From Paramecium sonneborni (lineage: Eukaryota; Ciliophora; Oligohymenophorea; Peniculida; Parameciidae), in the NCBI GenBank assembly GCA_905182985.1, contig CAJJDN010000024.1:622925-686924 (forward strand): a stretch of 64,000 bases of DNA. The letters are read 5' to 3'. Shown in pieces: positions 26,450 through 39,299 of the stretch (within the stretch, counting starts at the first letter, position 1; every line of letters begins with the position of its first letter). The notes under the pieces are model-generated. The model saw only the letters and a list, made by a program, of their open reading frames with translations. It ran no database searches and was not told the DNA's origin. The translations under genes and the position numbers were made by a program.

Positions 26450-28200
26450 ATGAGTTTCTTTAGTAAATGGATTCAATTCATAGATTTAATTAAATAAACT
26501 GCTCATTCGATTTAATTAAGAATTATAGAGCAAGTGCCATAATTTTTATATCATTAATATAATATTTTCTAATATAGTGATAATTAAATTATTAAGCATT
26601 TTAGGATGAAAAGCGACATCAGATTTGATTAACTAAAACTTGATTACTTATAAGGAAATAGTTCTAAAATATTAAAATCAGAATAAGACTCTACTTAACC
26701 TTCATAAACTCTAATATTTTAAGGAAATCTTGTTGAAAATAAAACAGACAGATAATTATCTCCAATAATAAAAAGTAATAGGTTAAGACATAATTTAAAA
26801 CAATGTCAGTCTCTTGTTCTTGATAATGAACCAGATCTTGAAGAATTTTCTATTTGGGGAGATATAGAAGAATTGCCTGTCGGAAATGATAAACATAACA
26901 ATATAGTTTCTTTTTTGGAATTATATAAATATCGATATGAAAAAACAACTAAGAAACCAGTTTCTTGTTATAATGTTATATTAATGACAAAAAAGTAAAA
27001 TTATACATAAAGTTTAGACTAATAAATAGACATTCAATAGCTAGATTAAAATACTATGGGATTAACAAAATATAATGGATAGATTTTAGGGATTGGAGTA
27101 GATCAGACAATCTTAATTCTTTGTGATATTTTAATTTGTTTTAGATTTTGCTCTTTAATAGATAATTAATATAAATTACATGGGAAATATGTGTGAATAT
27201 CATGCAAGAAATGTATAATAGATTGTTTAATAAAAAGATAAACAATGAATAAAATCTTTAACCAAAGTTATTAGCATAACATAGATTCTAAGATATAGGA
27301 ATATACTTAGATACAGGAGATATAAAAAATGAAGAAGTGGATGTTATTGTGGCATAGACAGATTTAAATTTAAAAGTATAAACTATTCATAAAATAAGCT
27401 TCCAGAATATTTAATAAATAATGTATCACCTTAAACAAAATAATAATTGCTAAAATATATTTAATAGATTAGAGATAAATAAGTAGTATCTCATGGTGAG
27501 GTTGTACATTCTCATGCTGCAGAAGTATAATAAATGTATTATAATAATTAGTTAGAATTTGATTTTGTATTTTATTGTATATTACCAAATGAAGATGATG
27601 AACCAATGAAATTAGCTAGAAATCATAATCCTAAAAATATAAATTTAAAGTTACCAAAAAATGCTCCTTAAAAATATTAGAAATAATTTATTTATGATTG
27701 CATGATGACTTGTCTTAAAGTAGCAGAAGAAATGGAAATTACTTCAATTTGTTTTCCAGTAATGAAATCAACTAAATTTACTATATCTACAATTGCAACA
27801 ATGCAAATGATTGCAGTTAAGAATTTTTTAGAAGAAAATGTTACTAAAATAAAGTTTATTAGTTAAGTTAGATTTTGTATTTAAGATGATAAAGATTAGG
27901 AATTATTCAAATGGGCTTTTGATAAAGTTTTTATGGACACAGATGATAGTAGTGAAGCTAGTGATGAAGATTCTCTTAATAATAATAGTGGAAATAGTGG
28001 AAGTGGAAGTGCAGGAAATTCATTAAGTAAAAATGTAATATTTAATTTAATATAATAAGGCATTATTTGAATTATAACCAACTGTTAAAAAACCATAACA
28101 AAAGAATTTTGAGGAGGATGAATTTGTCAAAAGTTTTGGAGCCAATTATTATGATAAATTTGAAAGTCCTTAAAGAGTTGGTAGAAAAATTTCTATTTGA
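26450..28200 (+). CDS. Macro-domain protein, 551 aa
   Basis: Introns 27123-27144 (22 nt, unusual GTG donor), 27213-27237, 27376-27398 and 28035-28059; 552 codons after splicing. A macro-type ADP-ribose-binding fold is indicated by LDTGDIKNEEVDVIVAQTD (canonical TGDI-x-x-x-x-DAIV-N-A), followed by GEVVHSHAA and, further on, ITSICFPVMKS, where macro domains carry the ADP-ribose-contacting strand (xIAFPAIGTG). Several canonical Gly/Asn positions are substituted, so binding or hydrolase activity is uncertain. The N-terminal ~270 residues are unrecognised, with a D/E-rich patch; the C-terminus has an acidic S/G/N-rich linker. An alternative start is M at 26605. Confidence 0.75.
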
Positions 28201-28236
28201 TAATATAAATACTTTTATATATAAATTATTTTATAT

Positions 28237-29316
28237 ATGGAATTAAAAAATGAATAGATGAGCGACTTAATTGAAGATAATGGATTTAGAGATATTGATG
28301 TTACTAATTGGTCTGAACTTGTAGGTATAGTTTTTATCTAAATGATTATTTAGCTACTTTAATTTTAAGCATCATTGCTAATATTTTATTATTTATTATT
28401 TTTTAGAGAATCTAAAATTTGTTTATTTGGAAAAAAGAAGACCCTAAAAATAATCCATCTAAAATGCTAAGTGTAAATTGCTTATTAGTAATAACGATAT
28501 TATGTAAATAAAATAATTATTAAAGTTAAGATCTTTTCATTATATTATTCAATAGCAGGTTTCTTTTTTAGTTAATTTTGGAATTGGAAATGTGATGAAA
28601 GAAATACTTTAACTATTTCACCATCATTTTACATAATAATTTAAATTTGTTAAGCATAAACTTTGAATTTCATATTTTGTTTTTGTAGCAATTTATGGCT
28701 TAAGTTATGGAGAATGAAATTAAGAATTGATCAAAATAAAAAATTGCTAAGCTTAACCAAGATTTTATAAATATATCTTTCCATCTTAATTGTTACAATA
28801 CCAATACTTACCTTAGTTTCATTAATTTTAGGAATATATATTAGTAACATACGAGAATATGTTTTGGGTGCTTTAACTTTATTAAGCACTTTTTCATTTG
28901 CATTTATTATTCTGATATTATATTCTAAACTCAAAGATTAATATAGTGTTGGTGATCATTACAGATCGGTAAATTTTTAATAAATATTTTAGAGATTAAA
29001 ATATTTATTAATTGGAATAATAATTTGTGCTCTTTTTAGGCCTACTTTTAATTTTTTATTTTCTCAAAATTTTTTTTGGAAATTGAAATCAGGAAAAATA
29101 TGTAATGATAATGAGGAAATTTATACATTACCTGATCAAGGTATTAATTGGTATGAAATTTATAGATTTTTATATAGGGCTATTTTTTAATTCTTTTATT
29201 CATCTATAAACGATTTCATTCCTATTTGTATATTATCATTATTATTTTCTCCTAATTTATCTAGGAGAAAAACTTTAGTAAATGTAAGCGATGGATGGGA
29301 TTCAAATTTAGAGTGA
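28237..29316 (+). CDS. Multipass (about seven-helix) membrane protein, 342 aa
   Basis: ATG at 28237 (MELKNEQMSDLIEDNG; the second Met at 28258 is in frame), introns 28325-28353 (29 nt) and 28504-28525 (22 nt), stop 29314-29316; 343 codons. Only 36 nt from the previous stop. About seven hydrophobic helices: LVATLILSIIANILLFIIF, MLSVNCLLVITILF, YYSIAGFFFSQF, a Cys/Phe-rich one at NFIFCFCSNLW, ILIVTIPILTLVSLILGIYI, LLSTFSFAFIILIL, LLIGIIICALF and FIPICILSLLF. N-terminus acidic, last loop with charged WKLKSGKICNDNEE, short polar tail. The topology resembles GPCR-like or THH1/TOM1-like proteins, but no signature motif confirms either. Confidence 0.78.
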
Positions 29317-29387
29317 TTAATTTAAAAACTTTTTTTTAATATAATGTAATTTTATAATCAAATAAATACAAACTTTACTAAGCCAAA

Positions 29388-29824
29388 ATGGATTCTCACC
29401 ATCACTAAAAAAAGATTAATATTTATTATATTATAAATCTTAGAATTAAAAATGTGTCTTTGATTACAAAGAATTTATGAATAATATTGAAAGTAAATTA
29501 TATATTTCCCAATTAAATTACATTAATTTTAAATAATAGATCATAAACAATCTTAATTTTCCCATTCAAATAATTAAAAATTTCACATGAATTAGTTGAT
29601 GAATAGAAAAAGGCAAAATTCCAAAAAACTACTTTTATAAATATAAATTAGAGTACTCAAGCTATTCAATATAGAAATTAAATTATTAATTATTTATCTA
29701 AAAATAATATATGTAATCTTAATTTTTATAATAAAATGCTTTTAAAAATTAAATCACAAGTAATTATAATTGTATTCATCAGATAAATAATGAATTTTAA
29801 AATCTAGGAAAAACATACTAATGA
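29388..29824 (+). CDS. Unresolved small gene between membrane-protein genes
   Basis: Two adjoining frames read like one protein. The first contains CVFDYKEFMNNIESKLYIS and the second VDEQKKAKFQKTTFI through an obvious 23-nt intron (29758-29780) to TGA 29822-29824. The frame change near 29570 cannot be explained by a standard intron, and no good start exists in the first frame; the ATG at 29388 is in the second frame but meets a TGA. A one-base sequence error or a decayed gene would both explain this. Function unknown. Confidence 0.35.
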
Positions 29825-29919
29825 TCTGCACGAGTAAATGCAAATTAAAAATTATATTATTATTATTATATAAAAGTTAGTAAAGACATAAATCTAAATT
29901 TCAGATATTATTTATTTTA

Positions 29920-32900
29920 ATGAAAAATTTATTATTTATTAATCAGAATAACTATTTTGAAGAAATTTTAATTTAAATCTTGTTCACCCTTTAAGCGACA
30001 GGAATTGGCTTATATTTAGATTCACTCATTTCAATTATATATAATTGCAGTTTTATTGTAGCTTTCGTTATTTTAGAATTTTAATACCCTAAAGCAACAT
30101 TATTTCGATTTTGGTATCATCATCATTTTCATATTGCTTTGCCAATACTGATCTAAAATTAATAATTGAATATTACAAGCTTATTTAATGTACTCCTTAT
30201 CGTAATACTTGCATTACTACTTTTATTCTATACAGAAAAAATTGGAGAAATTCAAATATATAAGACCACAAAAATATTTAATTACACTTTTATCATGATA
30301 GCATTTTCAATACACCATTTAAATCATTTTATATTTATCATTTGTATAATTGTTTATGATTGTCTTATCATTCTGTAAGTTTTTGGATTAAGGATTGTCA
30401 CAAATTAAGAATTTATCAAATTTTAAATTCTAACTTTAATATCAATGACTCGTTTAATTGTGTTTTTAATGTTGTTCTTAATTTAAATCAAAAACTTATT
30501 ATTAATTGTTCCTTTGCTTTTATTTTTATTAATTCAAATATTAGATAGATACATTCATTATTAAATTCAAGATATCTTGCAATAGCAACCATATAAATTA
30601 AGTTCAATGATATTATTGCAATTTACTTATTAATTAGGCCTATATATTGGATTATTATATATATCTCAAATACTTGTAACACATTCAAAAGATTGCGATA
30701 ATTTAGATTGTTTTTGTAATAAAGATTTTTCTATAAATTAATAAGAAACCTGGAAAAGTCCTAAGACAATGTTAAAATAAAGTCTTAATGAAATACTTTG
30801 TGAAATTCTTAGATAATATAAATTCTAATAAATGGCCGATTCTGAAGAATATGTAAATTTTTTAATTTAATTTTTAAGCTTCTCTTATTGAGTCGAATAG
30901 AAATTGAATACAGAAATGATAAACTTTTTGAAACTTTAATAAGAAGTTCTAAACTAAGTAAGACAACTTTTTATGGTTATACAATTTTTCCTTATTAATT
31001 TAGAATATAATATCATCGTGATATCTTTTATCATAAACTATAGTCTAAAATTGAGGGTGTTAGACTTAATAGTTTTATTTATTATACATATTGTAACTTA
31101 GTAGAATAGGTTGGACAATTGATTGTGCAATTGTTGAATCAAAAATAATAGATTTTGACCATGTTTATCATTCAATATTAGAATCCAATTTATTATTTAT
31201 ATCACAATAGATTGTTTCACTATATAAGTTAATATGAAAAATGTGAATCTTTATTACAAAAAATTCTTCTCTTAAATCCGTAATCTTTGGTTACACAGAA
31301 TTTAGTTAGAGCACTTTATTCAATGATTACATTTTAAGAAGAAAAATTAAACTAAATTTAAATAAATCATAATCTGTTAAGTGTTTAAATCGATTCTCTA
31401 TGGGCAATTTTAAATGATAGATAATGTTGTTATGTATAATGCAAATATGAAAAAGGATTAGTAATGCTTAATCATTCAGTACTATTCACATAATTGATGG
31501 AAGGTAAACTTAATTGAATTATTTTTAGAAAATGGTATTAAGTCTGACTTTGTGGGAGAGTACATCGATAAATTAATATCTAGTCCATTTAAAGAAGTTC
31601 ATTAAAGATTTTTAAATAGATTAATAAATGAAGGTAAACCTAGATTGTTAAACAATGGAATTTAATAGTTTTTTATTAATACTAATAGAGGTTACATGAA
31701 ATAAATTGATAGTTTGGTCAGACTTGGTCAAAGTATGGAATATCTCACGTTTATGACAATAATGGGGTATAAATAAGAAGAAACATGTGGAAAGATTTTA
31801 TTGAGTAATTTTGGAACTATTTATTCGTATTCAGAATTAGCTGTTTAATAGTTAAATCTTGATAAAATCTTGAAATTGCATCACAAAATAAATATAAATA
31901 TGAAATTTTGTATACCTTAATCTTAAAATTTAAATGAATTGAATGAAGGATTTATTTTAATTCCAAAGATAAATTTAGCCCAGAAAGATGAATAATCTAA
32001 TAAAATTTCAACTACTAAATTTGATTAAGCATCTTTTTATAAATATTATCTCAAATATCCCAAAAAATGCTTTGTGTTTTTTTCAATATATAAATTTAGT
32101 ACAACATAATATGATGATGGTAATTTATAATATGAAACATTGTAAATTTATTAATCAAATGAAATTAAAGATATTGAAATAAAAATGTTAGCACTTGAAT
32201 TAATGTTAAAATAAATTATGCTTAATAATAACATTTAAACAGATGCTTATATTACAAGTTACACTTCATTTAAATCTATTATTCCAGAAACCAAAAATTT
32301 TAAATAACATAGCCCTAAAAGTAATTCTGAAATACAAGAAATTAACGATCAAGATTTTATTATCAGTAATGAAAGTATCCATATTTAGCAAGAACCTTAG
32401 AATGTCTAAATGTATCAATTCATAGGCTTAGAATAAAATTAAATACAAATAGATTAAAAAAATAATTAAATTAATCATTCATCATTTATTGCAAATTCTT
32501 TTTAAATTCAAGATTAATTACTATCAAGTAGAAGATTTAATGATTTTAGTGTAAGAGATTCTAAAAGAGAAAGTTAACAATTAATTCATTAAAATTTAGG
32601 GAATCTTTAGAATATAAATCATCAAGAGAAAGTCCTTTAAGAAGAGGACGAAAATTAAGATGTTGATTCACCAGAAGAAACTAAAGAGTATATATAAATG
32701 GAAGTTTCCATAAAAGATATTAATGGCCAGTATTTAAAAGAATAAATTGATTGGATAAGATCCTTATTAAAATTAAACAAAAATTAATTAGAAAAATAAA
32801 AAAAACTTAGAAAAAGTATTCACAAAAAAGGATTTCATAAGAAATTAACTTTAGAGTAGTAGTCATCAACAATAAAAAGTACAGATTCATAAAAAGGATT

Positions 32901-34614
32901 GATTAATCATGCAATAAATGGCATGATATAATCAAATTCTCACTAATTTTATAGCATATTTATTATTGCACTAATTTATATTATTCTTCTACTTATTTTA
33001 ATTATTTTGAGCATAATTTAATTGCAGAAAGAACTTCATCACATTTACTTAGATTCTAGTGCTGGATAATTTTCAATAACTTTACTTTAGAATATAAATC
33101 AAATGGAAATTGCAATTCATTTACTATCAACCAATTCTACTTTTGGAGCACCATAATTTTACATTTACAATTCTACTGATGATTATATTCATTATGTTCG
33201 AACTGTGAATAATCGTCAATATATAAATCCTGAATTTTTATAAAAATTAGAATATACACCAATTAAAATTAATCATACATTTTCTAATTATGGAGTTTAT
33301 GAATATATCACATTTAATACAAGACGCTATTTAGTTGATTCTTTGCCTTTAGTTTTTCATAGAATATCTGAAGTAGTAGAATTTAGAGATTCTAAATTTA
33401 ATATCTTTCATATGGAAGAAAGTTATTTCACTTTAAATTATCCAACATACTTTAATTTATCCGCAAATCTTATAAATTCTACAGATTAAGAAATGAATTA
33501 AACAAAAGATGCTGCTTTAAATATAGCCTTAATTTATGTCATTACAGGTTTTTCTTCTTGTATGATTATTGTGATCTTCATTGGTTTAGCTGAAATTTAA
33601 ATTGCAAAATGGAGAGTTTCCATTGTTAGAACTTATTTCTTATTCTAAAATTTACAATCATCCATTATTGAATAAGAAAATGAGATTCTTAATTTTCTCA
33701 CTATTGATGAATTATAACACATGAAATGCAATATTATCAAATTAGATAAATAAACATAATAAGTCTTAAAAAATGAAGAAAGACTTCTTAATAAAAAATT
33801 AAAATAATCTTTTTGGGCCAAACAATTAATTTTAATTATTCTCTTAGGAACTTTAGAATTATTATATTTTATTCCTTATTATAAAATATATTAAAGTTCT
33901 GTAAATCAATTGATTTCATTTCATGAAGATCTCTATAAGTTAGGACTTACTTAACTTTCATTTAGTAATAAATTAGTTTATTTTATTCAATAATATGCTA
34001 ATCCTTATAATAATGTTAATCCTATAATATTTAATTAATTTGATACATGGTTTTAAAATTATTAAGATTAATATTTATTTGAACTTCCATTTGATGAATT
34101 ATTTGATGCCACATCATTCATTAATATTGTTAATGATAACATTTGTGAAATTGATGAGATTGTACCTATGAATAATCTTGGATATAAATGTCCATACATA
34201 TTATAAGATGGTTATTCAAAATTTGTTGTCTCAAGTGAAAATCTATTAAATGTTATGTAATCAGAATTTTCCAATTTTTCTTTGGGACTTAAACAAATAA
34301 TGAATTAAAATGACTTTTTAGAGATTATTATAGCTTATGGTTTTGTATTCCCCTAGTTTAATAAAAATAGAGATAAATTATATGAAAATTAAAAATATAA
34401 TAATGAAAAATCTAATACATAGGCAATATTAATGGCTGTTTTTGTTATGATCGCATTGACAATTGTCTTTATTGCAATTATTTTTATCATTTCTAAATAA
34501 TTTCTAGCAATAATCAAAACTGTTAAATAAACTCTTTTGCTTTTCTCAAAAGATCAAATTGCCTAGAATAAACATTTAGTACAAATTTTGAGTAAAGAAG
34601 TAACTTTTGATTGA
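29920..34614 (+). CDS. Very large multipass membrane protein, TmcB-like, 1547 aa
   Basis: ATG at 29920, introns 30853-30878 (26 nt) and 31504-31528 (25 nt), stop 34612-34614; 1548 codons. The first ~270 residues are about seven hydrophobic helices, then a Cys-rich loop (CDNLDCFCNK), a long cytoplasmic helical-repeat region, a segment like the PAS-containing part of the neighbours (YIDKLISSPFKEVHQRFLNR), a long Q/N-rich stretch, and a second membrane half with helices (FYSIFIIALIYIILLLILII; IALIYVITGFSSCMIIVIF; LILIILLGTLELLYFIPYY; LMAVFVMIALTIVFIAIIF) flanking extracytoplasmic-looking domains. Same overall plan as the two minus-strand genes at 16889 and 21480, but more diverged. Ligand and activity unknown. 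Confidence 0.82.
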
Positions 34615-34963
34615 ATTTATTTGTTAAATAAGTAATTTTACTTTTATTCATAAATATCAATTAATACTAATTATTATTTTGATGAAAATATTAAATTTTA
34701 CTTATATTCTATACTAAAAATATATATAATTAGCTATCAAAAAATATTTATTCTGACTTTCAATTATATTTAAATGTAAAATAAAGATCAAATTTTTAAA
34801 TAAAAATTTTGTTTGTAAATAAATCAATATTTAAATATTTAATGATTAAATTTGATAAGCTTTGGTTAAAAAACATAAAAGAATGACTTCTTGAGACGAA
34901 ATGATTTAGCTTTTATTTATAATTATAATTTAAAAAATTATTTTATTATTTTCATCTAATAAC
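34615..34963. other. Intergenic region before the Rab gene
   Basis: 349 nt, AT-rich, between two plus-strand genes. No gene or motif seen. Confidence 0.5.
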
Positions 34964-35684
<721 letters not shown>

Positions 35685-36079
35685 TTTTGAAGAAAAAATT
35701 TATTTGTTATTTACAATTAAATTATCATTTAAAATGATATTTAGATTCATAATATCTCAGATGAAATAATTGTGAAGTTTACATATATTTTTATTTCTTC
35801 TAAAACTTAAGAGATTTTAGAAATTTTGATTAATTTTATAAATTTTTGATTTTGTTATTTTGAATAGAAGTATTTCATGTTAAAAAAAATATGAGAATTA
35901 ACATGTTATAAAATAATTTTGATAATTGATTAATAAATCTGTAAATCTTATTCTTTAGAATTATTATTGATAATAATTTATTAACCATAATAATTGATTA
36001 AATTCTTGATGTTCCAAATACTTAAGATCATTGGTGATTAAAGAAACAAATATGGGAAAATAGATTTTTTTTAAATTAA

Positions 36080-36262
36080 ATGAAATAGAATTATAGTTAT
36101 TCTACTGATTATTTGATACATTAATAAATTATAGGAGGTATAGAGATAAATACTTAACTAATTTAAACGAATGATTAAAGAGAATGGATTATCTTTAAAG
36201 AAAGCTGTAAAGATTATCTTAACAAAATTAATGAACTGATGAGTAAAGAATATAAAATTTGA
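36080..36262 (+). CDS. Small ORF, uncertain
   Basis: 60 codons from an ATG to TGA 36260-36262, with a protein-like C-terminus (REWIIFKESCKDYLNKINE). The same frame is open further upstream, back to a TGA at about 36036, and resumes protein-like beyond it (ILDVPNTQDHW), so this may be the end of a longer gene with an unresolved intron, or a remnant. It converges with the trichocyst matrix gene (54 nt between stops). The rest of 35685-36079 is AT-rich, with nothing else recognised. Confidence 0.3.
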
Positions 36263-36316
36263 ATAATAAAAAAAAAGGGATGTTATCCTATTTTTATTGA
36301 TGTTATGATAATCGGA

Positions 36317-37500
36317 TCAATTTCTGCTGGCGATGAATTGAGCAGTGGTGGATAATTTTTCACTGATGTGCTCTTAGAGTCTGTCAACAATTTCTTATTA
36401 AGCAGCTCTAAATGATAATTATTGTAAGGATACCTTTCAGCAGTTTAAGTTTCATAGATTTCTGATTAGACTGCAAACCATGCTTATTATCCAGCAAGTC
36501 TTTCTTCGCTATTTTCTAATTCAAGAGTATGGAATTCGATCCATGATTAAGCATCTTCAATAGTATCTTTTTATTCTTAGATTTAGACTTCCAATTAAGC
36601 TTTTCTTTCAACCAATCTTGTATGTTCATTGCTCAAATGAACACTGAATTCAGCCCAATGAGCAGCTTATCTTTCTTCAACATCCTATTTATTTAGATTA
36701 AATAAATACAGTTTTAGCAGCTTTTTCAGATACTAATTATTATCTGATTTCACTTAAGAGTTAAGCAATTTTGGTTAAAGCTTTTTAATTGACTCCATGT
36801 GTAGCTAATTCAGTAAGAGCTGTAATGACTGGCTATAAGATAATAAATATAGTAAATAATACTTGTAACAAGGCAGTGTGTGAAGTGTTATCAGAGAGTT
36901 TCTTGTGAAGTGTGTCATATTTGCTTTTTAATTAAGCAAATGAAGCTCCAAGACTTAAATGTTAGACAAGTTTGGCAGCATCATCGATGGCATCAATAAC
37001 ATCATCAATAGCAGCAACCTTAGCAACAAAGGTTTCATGTTATTGATTTCTAGTGGCTTCCTCTCTAGCATAGGTAGCTTCGTTGTTAGCAATATCTTAG
37101 ATTGTAACTCTAATATCTTCTTCAGAGACAGCAAGAGCTTCAATAGTATCATCTCTCAATTAAGTGTTTGAGGTAATTTAGTTTTAATGATACAAGATTT
37201 CCTTTTCTAAGTCTTCAACGATCTACTATATTTTATAATTCTTACTCTATTATTAGTTGTGGTGTCAAGTTCAAATGCGTGGTCATGATCATTTTAGTCT
37301 TAAACAAGGCCAGCACCAACACCATTTAATAACATATTAACTTCATTGGCTGGAGTTTAGGCTTATAAATGAGCCTTTATGGCACTCAAGACAACGTGTC
37401 CAAATGGATCAGCATTAATTTAAGCTAATGTGGTATGGGTATCTAAGAACTTGGCAGCAGTCACAGCAAGAACCAAAGCTAAGAGAGCTATTTTTTACAT
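36317..37500 (-). CDS. Trichocyst-matrix-type secretory protein, 360 aa
   Basis: Start ATG 37498-37500 with a clear signal peptide (MQKIALLALVLAVTAAKF), stop 36317-36319. Introns 37226-37245 (20 nt), 36833-36862 (30 nt, stopless), 36685-36709 and 36418-36443; 361 codons. After a His/Asp-containing propeptide-like segment (QDQNDHDHAFELD), the mature part is one long Ala/Glu-rich coiled coil with hardly any Cys. This matches Paramecium trichocyst matrix proteins, which are cleaved and crystallise in the secretory granule. Base use is less AT-biased than its neighbours, as in highly expressed genes. Distant relative of the gene at 49006-50139 (similar A/E-rich heptads, ARR-QE motifs near the end). 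Confidence 0.85.
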
Positions 37501-37515
37501 TTTTAATATTAATTT

Positions 37516-37523
37516 AAAAACGG
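37516..37523 (-). promoter_or_regulatory. CCGTTTTT motif upstream of trichocyst matrix gene
   Basis: On the minus strand CCGTTTTT sits about 16-23 nt before the ATG, an unusual CG-containing word in an AT-rich leader. The same word precedes the second trichocyst matrix gene at a similar distance (50158-50166). Function is inference only. Confidence 0.35.
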
Positions 37524-37739
37524 ATCGAACTCTTTATTTATACTCATTTTTCAATATAATTTTATATTATTAATATTCCTCTCCTCTTTATTCACTTTCT
37601 TATTCACTCTTTCTTCACTCCCCAATCATATACTATTATTATCAAATCTATCAATTGCACTAACTTTATATTTATAACTTTATTTTATTTTTTATACATA
37701 TCTATCCAACATTCACAATAACAAAATTTCATATTAAAT

Positions 37740-38846
37740 TCAACCCTATTTTATTCTCTACTCTTATCCATACCTTCTTCTCCCAAAACCCCAACAATCT
37801 CTTTCTGCATTCTAATCTTCCATTCCTTCTCTTTTTATTTATTATCCCTTTTACCCATAGAAAGAAGGAAAAACCCATTCTTATTAATTAATTGAATTCC
37901 CATATCTATCCATTCTCTCTCTCTCTCTCTACATTCCTATATTTCCTTCATTATCTCGTACATAATAACCAGGAACTCGATGCTAATTATACATTCCAAA
38001 ATCAGATTAACGCTCATATCTCTATCCCTCAGAATCAAAACATGGAAATCTTCCATACTCTTAAGGAAATATATTTTTCTCCTTTAATATAACAGACTAT
38101 CTAACATAACTTACTACTCCTCTAGGCACTTACTCATAATCTCTAATTGGATAAACTCTATCTTTATAATCTCTTCTTTCTTCCATCCAATTATTTCTTT
38201 TATGAAATATTGGCTCTGGGATTCCTCTCCTAAACTCATTTAGTATTCCAGGCGGAGCCATTCTTCTATAGTCTTGATGAACTAAACCAAAACCTTATTT
38301 ATCCATTTATCTAAAATCTTAAGGGTAAAAACCTATCTCTGGTTATTAATAATCTTAAGATAACCCTCTTAAACCCTAAACATATCCTCTCTAAGGTCCT
38401 CTCAAACTTTAAGCACTAATTCTGTGCTCTAAAGGTTGTACATTAATTTATGTTGTATTCTCAGGAACAGCCTTGTATATATTATTATCTGTGAATATTG
38501 TATTATATGGAACACTATCAAATCGCTACGTACATATATATGATTAAGGATTCATAATTGATCCATGTTTTTAATTGACCTTTAATCTATTATCTTACCA
38601 TCTCCCTTCAGGAAACTAAAACTAATGCTGTTATTCAGGAAATCTTTGTATTTAATCTTAGTTCATATTTGCCTTCTATTTATTTTCAGGTCTCGCAAGC
38701 TATTCTTATGCTTTCCCATAATAAACCTCCAATTTACGATTATTCTCTGGTGACTTTTACAGAAATTCTAATTCCTATCCAGTGGGTTTTATTTATCCTT
38801 TTGAAAACTTCTCTATTTCTATTGGCTGTGAAGGAGCAATATACAT
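37740..38846 (-). CDS. Q/R/G-rich unknown protein, ~368 aa
   Basis: ATG 38844-38846 (MYIAPSQPIEIEKFSKGQ), stop 37740-37742; 369 codons open without TGA. A stretch GTAAGT...AAAG near 38080-38115 looks like a 33-nt in-frame intron (uncertain). The product is hydrophilic and disordered-looking: repeated RGxQRG/GLRGL-type and QDYRR patches, many Tyr, Pro, Arg and Gln, and an (ER)n run from the CT-repeat at 37911-37930. Resembles low-complexity RNA-binding or secretory-granule-surface proteins in composition only. No domain recognised. The coding strand is strongly purine-rich, hence the long CT-rich stretch on the plus strand. Confidence 0.68.
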
Positions 38847-39299
38847 TTTATAAAATAAATATTAGGATCAGTTAGTAATTAATTATATAAATTATTATAA
38901 GTTTCAACAAAATTTAGGTTGTCTTCTCACTTTTATGTCTAATTATTCTAATATATTTACTTATCTTCCAGAATTCATCCTTATTAGGTTTGGATTTCTC
39001 TCTTTTAAAATAAACATCACTATTACTATCTAATTATCTTATCTATTTCTTAAAAAAACATTCTCTTTAAATTAGAATAAAAAATCGTATCTTTTGAAAC
39101 AAATGAGAATCATTTTTGTTAAATTTCTATTCCAATTTTTCATTTAATTTTTACTATATCAATTTGATTCCAAAGCCTAATTTAATAATTTAAGCGTTGG
39201 AAATTCTTCAATCTAGATATTTTTAATACAAAGATTTTAAAATTATTATTTTTGAACTTCAAATCGATTCTCAACATTTATTAATTTCTATAAATAAAT
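38847..39299. promoter_or_regulatory. Divergent intergenic region
   Basis: 453 nt between divergently transcribed genes, AT-rich; presumably both promoters. No motif recognised. Confidence 0.45.

Noticed and set aside
36955..37171. Overlapping ORFs on both strands in the trichocyst matrix gene
   Set aside because: Shadows of the coiled-coil reading frame; signal peptide, introns and stop all support the minus-strand model.
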